From NCBI GenBank assembly GCA_019635315.1, contig JAHBZT010000001.1:1286001-1350000 (forward strand): a stretch of DNA of 64,000 nt, given 5' to 3'. Under the pieces are notes generated by a model, which saw only the letters and a program-made list of their open reading frames with translations, was not told where the DNA came from and searched no databases. Below are positions 28,089 through 36,887 of this stretch, piece by piece. Position 1 is the stretch's first letter; each line of letters starts with the position of its first letter. The stretch is from Rubrivivax sp. Its GTDB lineage: Bacteria; Pseudomonadota; Gammaproteobacteria; Burkholderiales; Burkholderiaceae_C. The position numbers and the translations under genes were made by a program.

Positions 28089-29075
28089 ATGTCGCGCTTC
28101 ACCCGCTCGGTTTCCGTCGTCGTCGCGCTGCTCGGCGCCGCTGGCGCGGCCCACGCGCAGCAGAAGTTCACCTACACGACCAACTGGTATGCGCAGGCCG
28201 AGCACGGCGGCTTCTACCAGGCGCTGGCTACCGGCCTGTACAGGAACGCCGGGCTGGACGTCACGATCCGCATGGGCGGCCCGCAGGTCAACATCATGCA
28301 GCTGATGGCCGCCGGCCAGACCGACTGCGTGATGGGCTACGACGTGCAGACGATCAAGGGCTGGGAGCAGGGCATCCAGGCCGTCACGGTGGCCGCCGCC
28401 TTCCAGAAGGACCCGCAGGTGCTGATCGGCCACCCCGGCGTGGTCGACAGGATGGAGGACCTCAAGGGCAAGACCATCCTGATCAGCAGCGCCGCCAACA
28501 CCACCTACTGGCCCTGGCTGCGCACGACCTACGGCCTGTCGGACAGCCAGGCGCGGCCCTACACCTTCAACATCCAGCCCTTCATCGCCGACAAGAACGT
28601 CGTGCAGCAGGGCTACCTGAGCAGCGAGCCCTACGCGATCGAGAAGGAAGCCAAGTTCAAGCCCACGGTCTTCCTGCTCTCGGACCATGGCTGGCCCCCG
28701 TACAGCACCACCATCGTGTGCATGGAGAAGACCGTGCGCGAGAAGCCGCAGGCCGTGGCCGCCTTCGTGAAGGCCAGCATGGAAGGCTGGAAGAGCTACC
28801 TGAAGGGTGACCCGACACCGGCCAATGCGCTGATCAAGAAGGACAACCCGAACATGACCGACGACAAGATCGCGCACGGCATCAAGATGCTCAACGAGAC
28901 CGGCATGGTCTTCGGCGGTGACGCGGCCAGGCTGGGCGTGGGCGTGATCACCGACGAGCGCATGAAGAAGACCTACGACATGCTGGTCGCGATGAAGCTC
29001 GTCGACCCGGCCAAGGTGGACCTGAAGAAGACCTACACGATGCAGTTCGTGAAGGACTTGAAGGTGATGCCCTGA
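28089..29075 (+). CDS. ABC transporter substrate-binding protein (NMT1/THI5-like)
   Basis: A 328-aa periplasmic binding protein: signal peptide MSRFTRSVSVVVALLGAAGAAHAQ, then FTYTTNWYAQAEHGGFYQALATGLYRNAGLDVTIRMGGPQVN, the opening of NMT1/THI5-like pyrimidine-precursor-type binding proteins. MEDLKGKTILISSAANTTYW and VVQQGYLSSEPYAIEKEAK follow. ATG 28089 has an AGGAG-like site at 28078. Its ATPase and permease genes lie 1 kb and 2.6 kb downstream, split by a 2OG-oxygenase gene and repeat element D. Ligand unknown. Confidence 0.88.
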   Translation: MSRFTRSVSVVVALLGAAGAAHAQQKFTYTTNWYAQAEHGGFYQALATGLYRNAGLDVTIRMGGPQVNIMQLMAAGQTDCVMGYDVQTIKGWEQGIQAVTVAAAFQKDPQVLIGHPGVVDRMEDLKGKTILISSAANTTYWPWLRTTYGLSDSQARPYTFNIQPFIADKNVVQQGYLSSEPYAIEKEAKFKPTVFLLSDHGWPPYSTTIVCMEKTVREKPQAVAAFVKASMEGWKSYLKGDPTPANALIKKDNPNMTDDKIAHGIKMLNETGMVFGGDAARLGVGVITDERMKKTYDMLVAMKLVDPAKVDLKKTYTMQFVKDLKVMP

Positions 29076-29114
29076 GCCGGGGCTGACGCCGAACGGGCCG
29101 GTGCCGTCCACGGC

Positions 29115-30014
29115 ATGTCCCTCCCGCTGATCGACCTGGCCGCGGTCTCGCCCGCGGCCGCGGCGCGCACCATCGACCAGGCGCTGGTGCGGGATGGCTT
29201 CTTCGCGGTCGCCGGGCATGGCGTGCAGGCGGAGGTCGTCACCGCGGCCTTCGACGCCTCGCAGCGCTTCTTCGCGCTGGCCGAGGTCGACAAGCGCCGC
29301 TGGCACATCGACGGCTGGCCGCTGAAGCGCGGCTTCGACCCCATCGGCTGGCAGTCGCTGGATCCCGGCATGCCGCCCGACGTCAAGGAGAGCTTCTACC
29401 TCGGTGTCGAGGCGATCGGCCCCAACCAGTGGCCCGACGAGACACTGGTGCCCGGCTTCCGCGCGGCGCTGACGGCCTATTCGGCGGCGATGGAGGCGTT
29501 GGCGCGGCGGCTGATGGCGCTGTTCGAGGCGGCCATCGGCCTGTCGGCGGGCCACTTCGACGCCTTCATGCGCCACCCAACCTGCACGACGCGGCTGCTG
29601 CACTATCCGCCGCAGCCGGCGCAGGCGGCGCCGGGGCAGATCGGCTGCGGCGCGCACACCGACTGGGGTGCGCTGACGCTGCTGGCGCAGGACGACGCCG
29701 GCGGCCTGCAGGTGCAGCGCGCGGACGGCGGCTGGCTGGACGTGGCGCCGCTGCCCGGCGCCTTCGTCATCAACGTCGGCGACATGATGCAGCGCTGGAC
29801 CAACGACCGCTGGCGATCGACCGTGCACCGGGTGATCAATCGCCACAGCGGGCGCGACCGTTTCAGCATCGCCTACTTCTTCGACCTCGACGCCGAGGCG
29901 GTGATCACGCCGCTGGCCGCCTGCACCAGCGCCCATCGGCCGCCGCGCTACGCGCCGATCACCGCCGGCGAGCACCTGGTCGAGATGTACCGGCGCACCA
30001 CGGTGGGCGCATGA
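29115..30014 (+). CDS. 2OG-Fe(II) dioxygenase, isopenicillin N synthase family
   Basis: A 299-aa non-haem iron dioxygenase. The N-terminal DIOX_N-like region is MSLPLIDLAAVSPAAAARTIDQALVRDGFFAVAGHG. The catalytic core has HTDWGALTLLAQDDAGGLQVQ (His and Asp iron ligands), the distal His in WRSTVHRVINRHSG, and the 2OG-binding RDRFSIAYFFD (Arg...Ser). It would hydroxylate or desaturate a substrate with O2 and 2-oxoglutarate. Placed between transporter genes, it probably acts on the imported compound. No true isopenicillin N synthesis is implied. Confidence 0.85.
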   Translation: MSLPLIDLAAVSPAAAARTIDQALVRDGFFAVAGHGVQAEVVTAAFDASQRFFALAEVDKRRWHIDGWPLKRGFDPIGWQSLDPGMPPDVKESFYLGVEAIGPNQWPDETLVPGFRAALTAYSAAMEALARRLMALFEAAIGLSAGHFDAFMRHPTCTTRLLHYPPQPAQAAPGQIGCGAHTDWGALTLLAQDDAGGLQVQRADGGWLDVAPLPGAFVINVGDMMQRWTNDRWRSTVHRVINRHSGRDRFSIAYFFDLDAEAVITPLAACTSAHRPPRYAPITAGEHLVEMYRRTTVGA

Positions 30015-30087
30015 GCCCCCACGCTCGCGTTCGCTCTCTGCCCCCCGAGGGGGCGCGCCTCCCTCGGGATGCCCTGCGGGAGGCGGC
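30015..30087 (+). repeat. Short GC-rich repeat after the 2OG-oxygenase stop
   Basis: Directly after the TGA comes CCCCCACGCTCGCGTTCGC, then the palindrome CCCCCCGAGGGGG and CCTCCCTCGGG...CTGCGGGAGG. This pattern recurs between genes in Comamonadaceae-type genomes. It shares the GCTCGC-rich core with the window's larger elements and with the repeat at 58321-58414, and likewise starts at a stop codon between co-directional genes. Confidence 0.6.
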
Positions 30088-30921
30088 ATGAATTCGCGTC
30101 TGCCCGAGACCATGGCGCAGTCGGCTGCCGACGTCATCCCCGCGGTCGAGGTGCTGTCGGCCGAGAAGACCTACCCGAACGGCACACGCGCGCTGCTGCC
30201 GGTGGACCTGACGGTGCGCGAGGGCGAGTTCGTCACGCTGCTGGGTCCGTCGGGCTGCGGCAAGAGCACGCTGCTGAAGATGGTCGCCGGGCTGCTGCCG
30301 CCCAGCGACGGCCGGCTGCTGCTGTGGCGCAAGCCGGTCGAGCAGGCGGAGAGCAGCGGCCACCGCCTGAGCTTCGTCTTCCAGGAAGCGACGCTGATGC
30401 CCTGGGCGCGCGTGATGGCCAACGTGCGGCTGCCGCTGGACCTGGCCGGTGTGCCGCGCGAGCAGAGCGAGCCGCGCGTGCGCACGGCGCTGAAGCTGGT
30501 GGGCCTGGAGAAGTTCGAGCACGCGCTGCCGCGCGAGCTCTCGGGCGGCATGCAGATGCGCGTGTCGATTGCGCGCGGCCTGGTCACCGAGCCGACGCTG
30601 CTGCTGATGGACGAACCCTTCGGCGCGCTCGACGAGATCACGCGCAACCGGCTGGACAGCGACCTGCTGGAGCTGTGGCGCGGCCGCGGCCTGACGGTGA
30701 TGTTCGTGACGCACTCGATCTACGAGGCGGTCTACCTGTCGACGCGCGTCATCGTGATGGCGGCACGACCGGGCCGCATCGTCGAGCAGGTCGAGATCGC
30801 CGAACCCTACCCACGCGGCCCCGACTTCCGCGTCAGCACCGAATTCAGCCGCTACGCCAAGCAGTTGCAGGATTGCTTGCTGCGGGCCAGTGCCGAGGAC
30901 CCGGACGGGGCGCTGGCATGA
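30088..30921 (+). CDS. ABC transporter ATP-binding protein (second NMT1-type system)
   Basis: A 277-aa ATPase. Walker A LGPSGCGKST near residue 51, Q-loop FVFQEATLMPW, signature LSGGMQMRVS, Walker B LLLMDEPFGALDE and H-loop FVTHS (Ser after His instead of the usual Asp). It belongs with the binding protein at 28.1-29.1 kb and the permease at 31.7-32.4 kb. The stop in GGCATGAG (30915-30922) resembles GACATGAA at the permease start beyond element D, as if ATPase and permease genes originally overlapped by ATGA. Confidence 0.9.
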   Translation: MNSRLPETMAQSAADVIPAVEVLSAEKTYPNGTRALLPVDLTVREGEFVTLLGPSGCGKSTLLKMVAGLLPPSDGRLLLWRKPVEQAESSGHRLSFVFQEATLMPWARVMANVRLPLDLAGVPREQSEPRVRTALKLVGLEKFEHALPRELSGGMQMRVSIARGLVTEPTLLLMDEPFGALDEITRNRLDSDLLELWRGRGLTVMFVTHSIYEAVYLSTRVIVMAARPGRIVEQVEIAEPYPRGPDFRVSTEFSRYAKQLQDCLLRASAEDPDGALA

Positions 30922-30941
30922 GAACCGGGACGCTTCAGACC

Positions 30942-31613
30942 GGTTTCGGCGCATTGCCGTCGCTCTGGGAGTTGCGTTGCTGGTTCGTGCCCGCATTCGC
31001 GCAGCGAAGCCGCGTGCGGGCAGCCCGCATCGCCCAGAGTCCGGCGGTCGGCGCTGCGCGCCGACTGCCCTGCGATGCTCGGTCTCCTGGCCCGCCGCCC
31101 AACTCGCTCCGCTCACTTCGTTCGCTGCGCTCGAACAGCGGCGGCGAGTCAGTCTTGGAGGCGCGCTGCGCGCGCGGCCAGGAGCCCTGCGCTTCTCGGC
31201 GCCTCCCATGGGCGCTACGGGCTGCCCCCACGCGGCTTCGCGACACGGCTGGTGCGTGCCACTTGTTCGAACACCGCTGCTGGCGGTCTTCGCGCCAGGC
31301 GGTACCCGCTGCCGGCGCTGTGTGGAGCGCCGAGAAGCGCAGCTCCGGGGTCAGCGCGCACGCAGTGCGCGCCTCCACAACTGACTCGCCGCCGGTGTCC
31401 GAACGGAGCGAGCGCAGCGAGCGAAGTGAGTTGGGCGGCGCGACCCCGGAGCGAGCATCGCAGGGAAGTCGACGCCGCAGGCGGCGACCGCGGAAGTCAG
31501 CGCCGGCAGCGGGTACCGCCTGGCGCGATGCGCAGGCCGGCGCGGGCCAAGCGGCGCAAGCCGCCGCACCTCTCGAATCGCTTGTGCCAGCGTCCCCAGT
31601 GCGCCGTAAACCG
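30942..31613 (+). repeat. Composite palindromic element, copy D (between ATPase and permease genes)
   Basis: Fourth copy, orientation as A and C. Outer inverted repeat: GGTTTCGGCGCATTGCCG at the left, GTGCGCCGTAAACC at the right. The left end is 21 nt past the ATPase stop and the right end 41 nt before the permease ATG. Both inner modules with their long inverted ends are present. Imperfect flanking direct repeat: TGGCATGA (30914-30921) versus TGACATGA (31650-31657). It splits an ABC operon, so it presumably allows read-through. Confidence 0.85.
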
Positions 31614-31653
31614 TCATCGACCGAGCCGCACACCCTGCAGTGAAGCGTCTGAC

Positions 31654-32436
31654 ATGAACAGCCAAAGCGCCAAGATCGTCTGGCCGGCCGCCGTGGCCGT
31701 GCTGCTGATCGCCGCCTGGCAGGGGCTGGTCGTCGGCTTCGAGATCCCGCCCTACCTGGTGCCCAGCCCCTGGCGCGTCGCGCAGGTGCTGGTGACCGAC
31801 GCCGGCCTGCTGTTCGGCGCGCTCGTGACCACGCTGAAGATCACGCTGTTCGCCTTCCTCAGCGCGGCCGTGCTGGGCGTGCTGATCGCCTTCGCCTTCG
31901 TGCAGAGCCGCGTCATCGAGACCGCGCTGTTTCCTTACGCGGTGCTGCTGCAGGTGACGCCCATCGTCGCCATCGCGCCGCTGATCATCATCTGGGTCAA
32001 GGACCCGACCGCGTCGCTGGTCATCTGCGCCACGCTGGTGGCGCTGTTTCCGATCATCGCCAACACCACGCTGGGGCTGCGCAGCGTCAACCCGGGGCTG
32101 ATGAGCTACTTCAGGCTCAACCGCGCCACCCGGCTGCAGACGCTGCTGCGGTTGCGCATCCCGTCGGCGCTGCCGTATTTCTTCGGCGGGCTGCGCATCA
32201 GCTCGGGGCTGGCGCTGATCGGCGCGGTGGTGGCCGAGTTCGTCGCCGGCACGGGCGGCACCGGCACCGGGCTCGCTTACCAGATCCTGCAGGCCGGCTA
32301 CCAGCTCAACATCCCGCGCATGTTTGCCGCGCTGGTGCTGATCACCGTCACCGGCGTCGCGCTGTTCGCGCTGATGGCGGTGCTGTCGAAGTGGGCGCTG
32401 GGGTCCTGGCACGAAAGCGAGCAGGTTCATGAGTGA
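31654..32436 (+). CDS. ABC transporter permease (second NMT1-type system)
   Basis: A 260-aa permease starting MNSQSAKIVWPAAVAVLLIAAWQGLVVGF with about six membrane segments. The EAA loop is MSYFRLNRATRLQTLLRLRIPSALPYFFGG. LVPSPWRVAQVLV is typical of the SsuC/TauC/ThiX branch. The start ATG at 31654 lies in CTGACATGAAC just outside element D. The stop overlaps the following amidohydrolase start by 8 nt, so transporter and enzyme are cotranscribed. Confidence 0.9.
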   Translation: MNSQSAKIVWPAAVAVLLIAAWQGLVVGFEIPPYLVPSPWRVAQVLVTDAGLLFGALVTTLKITLFAFLSAAVLGVLIAFAFVQSRVIETALFPYAVLLQVTPIVAIAPLIIIWVKDPTASLVICATLVALFPIIANTTLGLRSVNPGLMSYFRLNRATRLQTLLRLRIPSALPYFFGGLRISSGLALIGAVVAEFVAGTGGTGTGLAYQILQAGYQLNIPRMFAALVLITVTGVALFALMAVLSKWALGSWHESEQVHE

Positions 32437-33853
32437 GTCGCTGCTGATCCGCGGCGCGCTCGCGCTGCTGACCGGCCTGCCCGGCGCCGCGGCGCGGTCG
32501 AGTACCGGCACCGACCTGCGCGTGCGCGACGGCGTCATCGACGCCATCGGCACGCTGGCCCCCGAACCCGGCGAGCGCGTGATCGACGCCCGCGGCTGCG
32601 TCGTCTACCCGGGCTGGGTCAATACCCACCACCACCTGTTCCAGAGCCTGCTCAAGGGCATCCCGGCCGGCATCGACCTGCCGCTCGTGCCCTGGCTGGC
32701 GGCGGTGCCGGTGGCCTACCGGCGCTTCTTCGACGGCGAGCAGGCGCTGCGCGTCGCCGCGCGCGTGGGTCTGGTGGAACTGGCGCTGTCGGGCTGCACG
32801 ACGGTGGCCGACCACCAGTACCACTACTGGCCCGGCATGCCCTTCGACGCCAGCGAGGCCGTCTTCGACGAAGCCACGAAGCTGGGCCTGCGCTTCGTGC
32901 TCGCGCGCGGCGGCCAGACCCAGGCGCGTGCGATGACCGACGCCGCGGCGCCGCCGCAGGTGCAGCCGGAGACGCTGGACGGCTTCCTGACGAGCATCGA
33001 GCGCGACGTGCGCCGCTTCCACGACCCCGGCCCGATGTCGATGCGGCGCGTGGCCAGCGCCATCACCACGCCCAACTGGAGCTGCCGCGCCGAGGAACTG
33101 CGGCCCATGGCCGAGCAGGCGCGCGCGCTCGGCATCCGGCTGCACAGCCACCTGAGCGAGACCCATGACTACGTGCGCTGGGCGCGCGAGGTGCACGGCT
33201 GCACACCGCTGCAGTTCGTCGCCGGGCATGGCTGGGTCGGCGACGACGTCTGGTATGCCCACATGGTGCACCTGTCGGACGACGAGCTGAAGCTGTGCGC
33301 CGCCACCGGCACCGGCATCGCGCATTGCCCGCAGAGCAATGCGCGGCTGGGCAGCGGCATCGCGCGCATCCCCGAGGCGCTGGCGCTGGGCGTGCCGGTG
33401 GGGCTGGCGGTGGACGGCGCGGCCAGCAACGAGGCGGCCGACATGGCCAGCGAGGCCCACATGGCCTGGCTGGTGCACCGCGCCGACCCGCGCGCCGGCA
33501 CGCGGGCGCGGGCCGGCGGCGTGCAGGAAGGCGGCCATGCCGGCGCGATGACGGTGGAGGACGTGGTGCACATCGGCACCGCTGGCGGCGCGCGGCTGCT
33601 GGGCCTGCCCGGTGTCGGCACGCTGCAGCCGGGCATGGCGGCCGACCTCGCCGTCTACGACCTCGACCAGCCGCGCCACTTCGGCCTGCACGACCCGGCG
33701 CTGGGACCGGTGGTCGGCGGTGGGCGGCCGACGCTGCGTGCGCTGCTGGTCCAGGGTCGCGTGGTCGTCGAGAACGATGCGATTCCCGGGCTGGACCTCG
33801 CCGCGCTGCGCGCCGAGGCGCAGGCCTTCGTGAACACCATGCTGCAACGATGA
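32429..33853 (+). CDS. 8-oxoguanine deaminase-like amidohydrolase (AtzB/TrzN group)
   Basis: A 474-aa metal-dependent hydrolase. Metal and catalytic sites: VVYPGWVNTHHHLFQSLLKG (HxH near residue 66), LHSHLSETHDYV (His, Glu), AHMVHLSDDELKL with GIAHCPQSNARLGSG (His), and VDGAASNEAADM (Asp). This pattern matches 8-oxoguanine deaminases and hydroxyatrazine/guanine-type deaminases, which remove an exocyclic amino group from a purine or triazine ring. 8-Oxoguanine would give urate, the substrate of the PuuD pathway upstream in this window. Overlaps both neighbours, so translation is coupled. Confidence 0.82.
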   Translation: MSESLLIRGALALLTGLPGAAARSSTGTDLRVRDGVIDAIGTLAPEPGERVIDARGCVVYPGWVNTHHHLFQSLLKGIPAGIDLPLVPWLAAVPVAYRRFFDGEQALRVAARVGLVELALSGCTTVADHQYHYWPGMPFDASEAVFDEATKLGLRFVLARGGQTQARAMTDAAAPPQVQPETLDGFLTSIERDVRRFHDPGPMSMRRVASAITTPNWSCRAEELRPMAEQARALGIRLHSHLSETHDYVRWAREVHGCTPLQFVAGHGWVGDDVWYAHMVHLSDDELKLCAATGTGIAHCPQSNARLGSGIARIPEALALGVPVGLAVDGAASNEAADMASEAHMAWLVHRADPRAGTRARAGGVQEGGHAGAMTVEDVVHIGTAGGARLLGLPGVGTLQPGMAADLAVYDLDQPRHFGLHDPALGPVVGGGRPTLRALLVQGRVVVENDAIPGLDLAALRAEAQAFVNTMLQR

Positions 33854-35307
33854 ACGAAGTCTTCGACCGCGAACGCACGCGCACGCGCACGGCCGAACTG
33901 GTGGCCGCGCTGCCGGCCATCGAATGGATCACCGACGGCCGCGTCGAGCGCCTGAGCCAGGACTTCTACTGGTTCAGCCCCGTGCTCAAGCGCCAGCTCG
34001 AGGGCCTGCGCGCCGACGCCGTCGCGCGGCCGAAGACCGAGGACGAGATCCGCGCCGTCGTCGCCGGCTGTGCCGCCGCCAGCGTGCCGATCACCGTGCG
34101 CGGCAGCGGCACCGGCAACTATGGCCAGTGCATGCCGCTGCATGGCGGCGTGATCCTGGACCTCTCGGCCTACAACCGGCTGCTCTGGGTGCGGCCCGGC
34201 GTGGCGCGCGCGCAGGCCGGCATCCGCATGATGGAGATGGACCGCCAGACGCAGGCGCTCGGCGGCGAAGGCAGCCTGGGCTGGGAACTGCGCTGCGTGC
34301 CCAGCACCTTCCGCAGCGCCACGCTGGGCGGGCTGTACGGCGGCGGCTTCGGCGGTGTGGGCAGCATCAACCACGGCCCGCTGGCCAGCACCGGCAACGT
34401 GCTGGGCGTGCGCGCGATGACGATCGAGCCCGACCCGAAGACGGTGGAACTGCGCGCGCCGGAGGCGCTGCTGCTGCACCATGTCTACGGCACCAACGGC
34501 CTGGTGCTGGAGCTGGAGGTGGGGCTGGCGCCGGCCCACCCGTGGCTGGAGGCCATCGTCTGCTTCGAGGGCTTCGACGCGGCGATCGAATTCGCCGATG
34601 CGCTGGCCTCCGCGCCCGGCATCGTGAAGAAGAGCGTCACGCTGCTCGCCGCGCCGATCCCCGACCTGCTGCTGGCCGCGACACCGCTGCTCAAGGGCAC
34701 GATGAGCGCCGGCAGCCACGCCGTCTTCGTGCTCGTCGCCGAGTTTGCCGAACCGGCGCTGCAGCAACTGGTCGCCGAATTCGGCGGCACGGTCACGCTG
34801 CGCAAGACCGCGGCCGAGGTGCGCAGCAGCAACCGCACCATCGTCGAATTCACCTGGAACCACACCACGCTGCACGCGCTGAAGGTCGACAAGAACCTGA
34901 CCTACATCCAGAGCGGCTACCAGCCCGGCCGTCACGTGCAGCAGGCCAGGACCCTGCGCGACAAGCTCGGCGACGAGGTGCTGGTGCACCTGGAATTCAT
35001 CCGCACCAAGGAAGGCGCGATGAACTGCAGCGGGCTGCAGCTGGTGCGCTACCGCAGCGACGAGCGGCTGGACGAGATCATGCAGATCCACCGCGACCAC
35101 GGCGTGTACATCGCCAACCCGCATGTCTGGGTGGTGGAGGACGGCAAGCAGGGCCAGGTCAACCCCGACATCGTCGCGACCAAGCTGCGCTTCGACCCGC
35201 AGGGCCTGCTGAACCCGGGCAAGCTGCGCGGCTGGGCCGAGCGCGACCGCATCATGGCCGATGCGGCGGCCGGGCGCGTGTCGCTCGCGACGTTGCCGCG
35301 GTTCTAG
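33850..35307 (+). CDS. FAD-linked oxidase (VAO/PCMH family), paralog 2
   Basis: A 485-aa FAD oxidase closely resembling the protein at 23905-25320: ARPKTEDEIRAVVAGCAAASVPITVRGSGTGNYGQCMPLHGGVILDLS, STFRSATLGGLYGGGFGGVGSINHGPL, and WNHTTLHALKVDKNLTYIQSGY versus YNHTTLEALKSDRGVTYLQVAY in paralog 1. The C-terminus (LRFDPQGLLNPGKLRGW) is conserved. Start ATG 33850 overlaps the amidohydrolase stop (ATGA). It probably oxidises an intermediate of the same pathway. The convergent sulfatase gene ends only 7 nt away, leaving no room for a classical terminator. Confidence 0.82.
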   Translation: MNEVFDRERTRTRTAELVAALPAIEWITDGRVERLSQDFYWFSPVLKRQLEGLRADAVARPKTEDEIRAVVAGCAAASVPITVRGSGTGNYGQCMPLHGGVILDLSAYNRLLWVRPGVARAQAGIRMMEMDRQTQALGGEGSLGWELRCVPSTFRSATLGGLYGGGFGGVGSINHGPLASTGNVLGVRAMTIEPDPKTVELRAPEALLLHHVYGTNGLVLELEVGLAPAHPWLEAIVCFEGFDAAIEFADALASAPGIVKKSVTLLAAPIPDLLLAATPLLKGTMSAGSHAVFVLVAEFAEPALQQLVAEFGGTVTLRKTAAEVRSSNRTIVEFTWNHTTLHALKVDKNLTYIQSGYQPGRHVQQARTLRDKLGDEVLVHLEFIRTKEGAMNCSGLQLVRYRSDERLDEIMQIHRDHGVYIANPHVWVVEDGKQGQVNPDIVATKLRFDPQGLLNPGKLRGWAERDRIMADAAAGRVSLATLPRF

Positions 35308-35314
35308 ACACCGC

Positions 35315-36868
35315 TCACCACTGGCCGTAGAACACCCCCGCGCGCTTGTGCGCCGCGGTGCCGGCCTCGTTCTGCGCATCGGTCACCGTGGTGCGGTGGC
35401 GGCGCGCGGCCAGGAAGGCGAGCAGGCGGTCGCGCATTGCCGCGCGCACCGGTTCGGTGGCCGGGTCGCGGCCGCGGTCGTGGAACTCCTCGGGGTCAGC
35501 CTGCAGGTCGAACAGCTGCTCGGGCTCGTCCAGCCAGTACACGTAGCGCCAGCGTTCGCTGCGCAGGCTGAAAGCGCGGCAGCGGTCCACGCGCTTGCCC
35601 AGCGTCAGCCGGGCCTGGCGCCAGGAATAGTCGAGCTCGCTGTAGCTGATGTCGCGCCAGTCGTCGGGCGCCTCGCCGCGCAGCAGCGGCAGCAGGCTGC
35701 GGCCCTCGACGCGGTGCGTGGGCACCGGCAGGCCCAGCGTCTCCAGGATCGTCGGCACCACGTCGACCGATTCGACGAAACGGTCCTCCGTGCGCCCGCG
35801 CGTGGCGTCGGCCTCGCGCCGCGGGTCGACCACGATGAACGGCAGCTTCTGCACGGTGTCGTGGAACAGCTCCTTCTCGCCCAGCCAGTGGTCGCCCAGG
35901 TAGTCGCCATGGTCGGCGCAGAAGACGACCAGCGTGTCGTCGAGCACGCCGCGCGCGGCCAGCGCGTCGAACAGGCGGCCCAGGTGGTGGTCCAGCTGCG
36001 AGATCAGACCCTGGTAGGCCGGACGCACGGTGCGGATGCACACGTCGCGCTGGAAGCTCAGGCTCTCCTCGTGCCGGCGGTAGGCGGCCACCACCGGGTG
36101 CTCGTCCACGCGCTCGGCCCCGCTGCGCACGACGGGCAGGCACTGGTCGGCCGTGTACATCGCATGGTAGGGCGCCGGCGCCATGTAGGGCCAGTGCGGC
36201 TTGACGTAGCTCAGGTGCAGCACCCAGGGCCGGCCGCCCATGCGCTGCACGAAGGCGATGGCCTGGTCGGTCATGTACGCGGTCTCGGAGTGTTGCTCCT
36301 TCACGCGCGCCGGCAGGTGGCAGTGGCGCATGTGCCAGCCGCTCCGGACCTCGCCGTCGGGGCCGATGCCGGCGATCACATGGTCGGTCCACGGGTCGTC
36401 GCCCGCATAGCCCATCGCCTTCAGGAAGGCCGGGTAGCCGCTTTCCGGCCCGGGGGCGTGGTGGCCGTCGTAGCGGTCGATCTCCTCGAAGCCGCCGCGT
36501 TCCAGCAGCGTCGCCAGTTCGTGGCCACCCTCCAGGCGCAGGCGCGCCAGGCCGGCGCGGTCGGGCATCACGTGGGTCTTGCCGGCCAGCGCCAGCGTGT
36601 GGCCGGCGTCGCGCAGCATCTCGCCCAGCGTGACCTCGCCCACCGACAGCGGCACGCGGTTCCAGGTCGCGCCGTGGCTGATGGGGTAGCGGCCCGTGTA
36701 GTAGCTCATGCGGCTGGGGCCGCAGACGCCGCTGTTGGCGAAGGCATTCGTGAAGCGCAGGCCGCGCGCGGCCAGCGCGTCCAGGTGGGGCGTCTTCAGG
36801 TAGGGGTGGCCGGCGCAGCCCAGGTGGTCCCAGCGCAGCTGGTCGGCCATCACGAAGAGCACGTTCAC
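35315..36868 (-). CDS. Sulfatase (arylsulfatase/choline-sulfatase type)
   Basis: A 517-aa type I sulfatase. VNVLFVMADQLRWDHLGC carries the N-terminal Asp metal ligand; the formylglycine motif CGPSRMSYYTGR (C-x-P-S-R) lies near residue 55; VVFCADHGDYLGDHWLGEKELFHD holds the second metal site. It hydrolyses sulfate (or phosphonate-like) esters after Cys-to-formylglycine maturation. No signal peptide is apparent, so it is probably cytoplasmic. GTG 36868 is preferred; upstream starts would overlap the TctC gene. It follows that gene by 19 nt, suggesting uptake of a sulfate ester or acid. Confidence 0.82.
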   Translation of the reverse strand: MNVLFVMADQLRWDHLGCAGHPYLKTPHLDALAARGLRFTNAFANSGVCGPSRMSYYTGRYPISHGATWNRVPLSVGEVTLGEMLRDAGHTLALAGKTHVMPDRAGLARLRLEGGHELATLLERGGFEEIDRYDGHHAPGPESGYPAFLKAMGYAGDDPWTDHVIAGIGPDGEVRSGWHMRHCHLPARVKEQHSETAYMTDQAIAFVQRMGGRPWVLHLSYVKPHWPYMAPAPYHAMYTADQCLPVVRSGAERVDEHPVVAAYRRHEESLSFQRDVCIRTVRPAYQGLISQLDHHLGRLFDALAARGVLDDTLVVFCADHGDYLGDHWLGEKELFHDTVQKLPFIVVDPRREADATRGRTEDRFVESVDVVPTILETLGLPVPTHRVEGRSLLPLLRGEAPDDWRDISYSELDYSWRQARLTLGKRVDRCRAFSLRSERWRYVYWLDEPEQLFDLQADPEEFHDRGRDPATEPVRAAMRDRLLAFLAARRHRTTVTDAQNEAGTAAHKRAGVFYGQW

Positions 36869-36887
36869 GGCGGCGTCCGCTGGTCGT

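Noticed and set aside
29115-30014. Beta-lactam biosynthesis, because of the isopenicillin N synthase family membership.
   Set aside because: Only the general 2OG-Fe(II) fold is shared; no ACV synthetase or other beta-lactam genes are present, and the setting is transport and catabolism.
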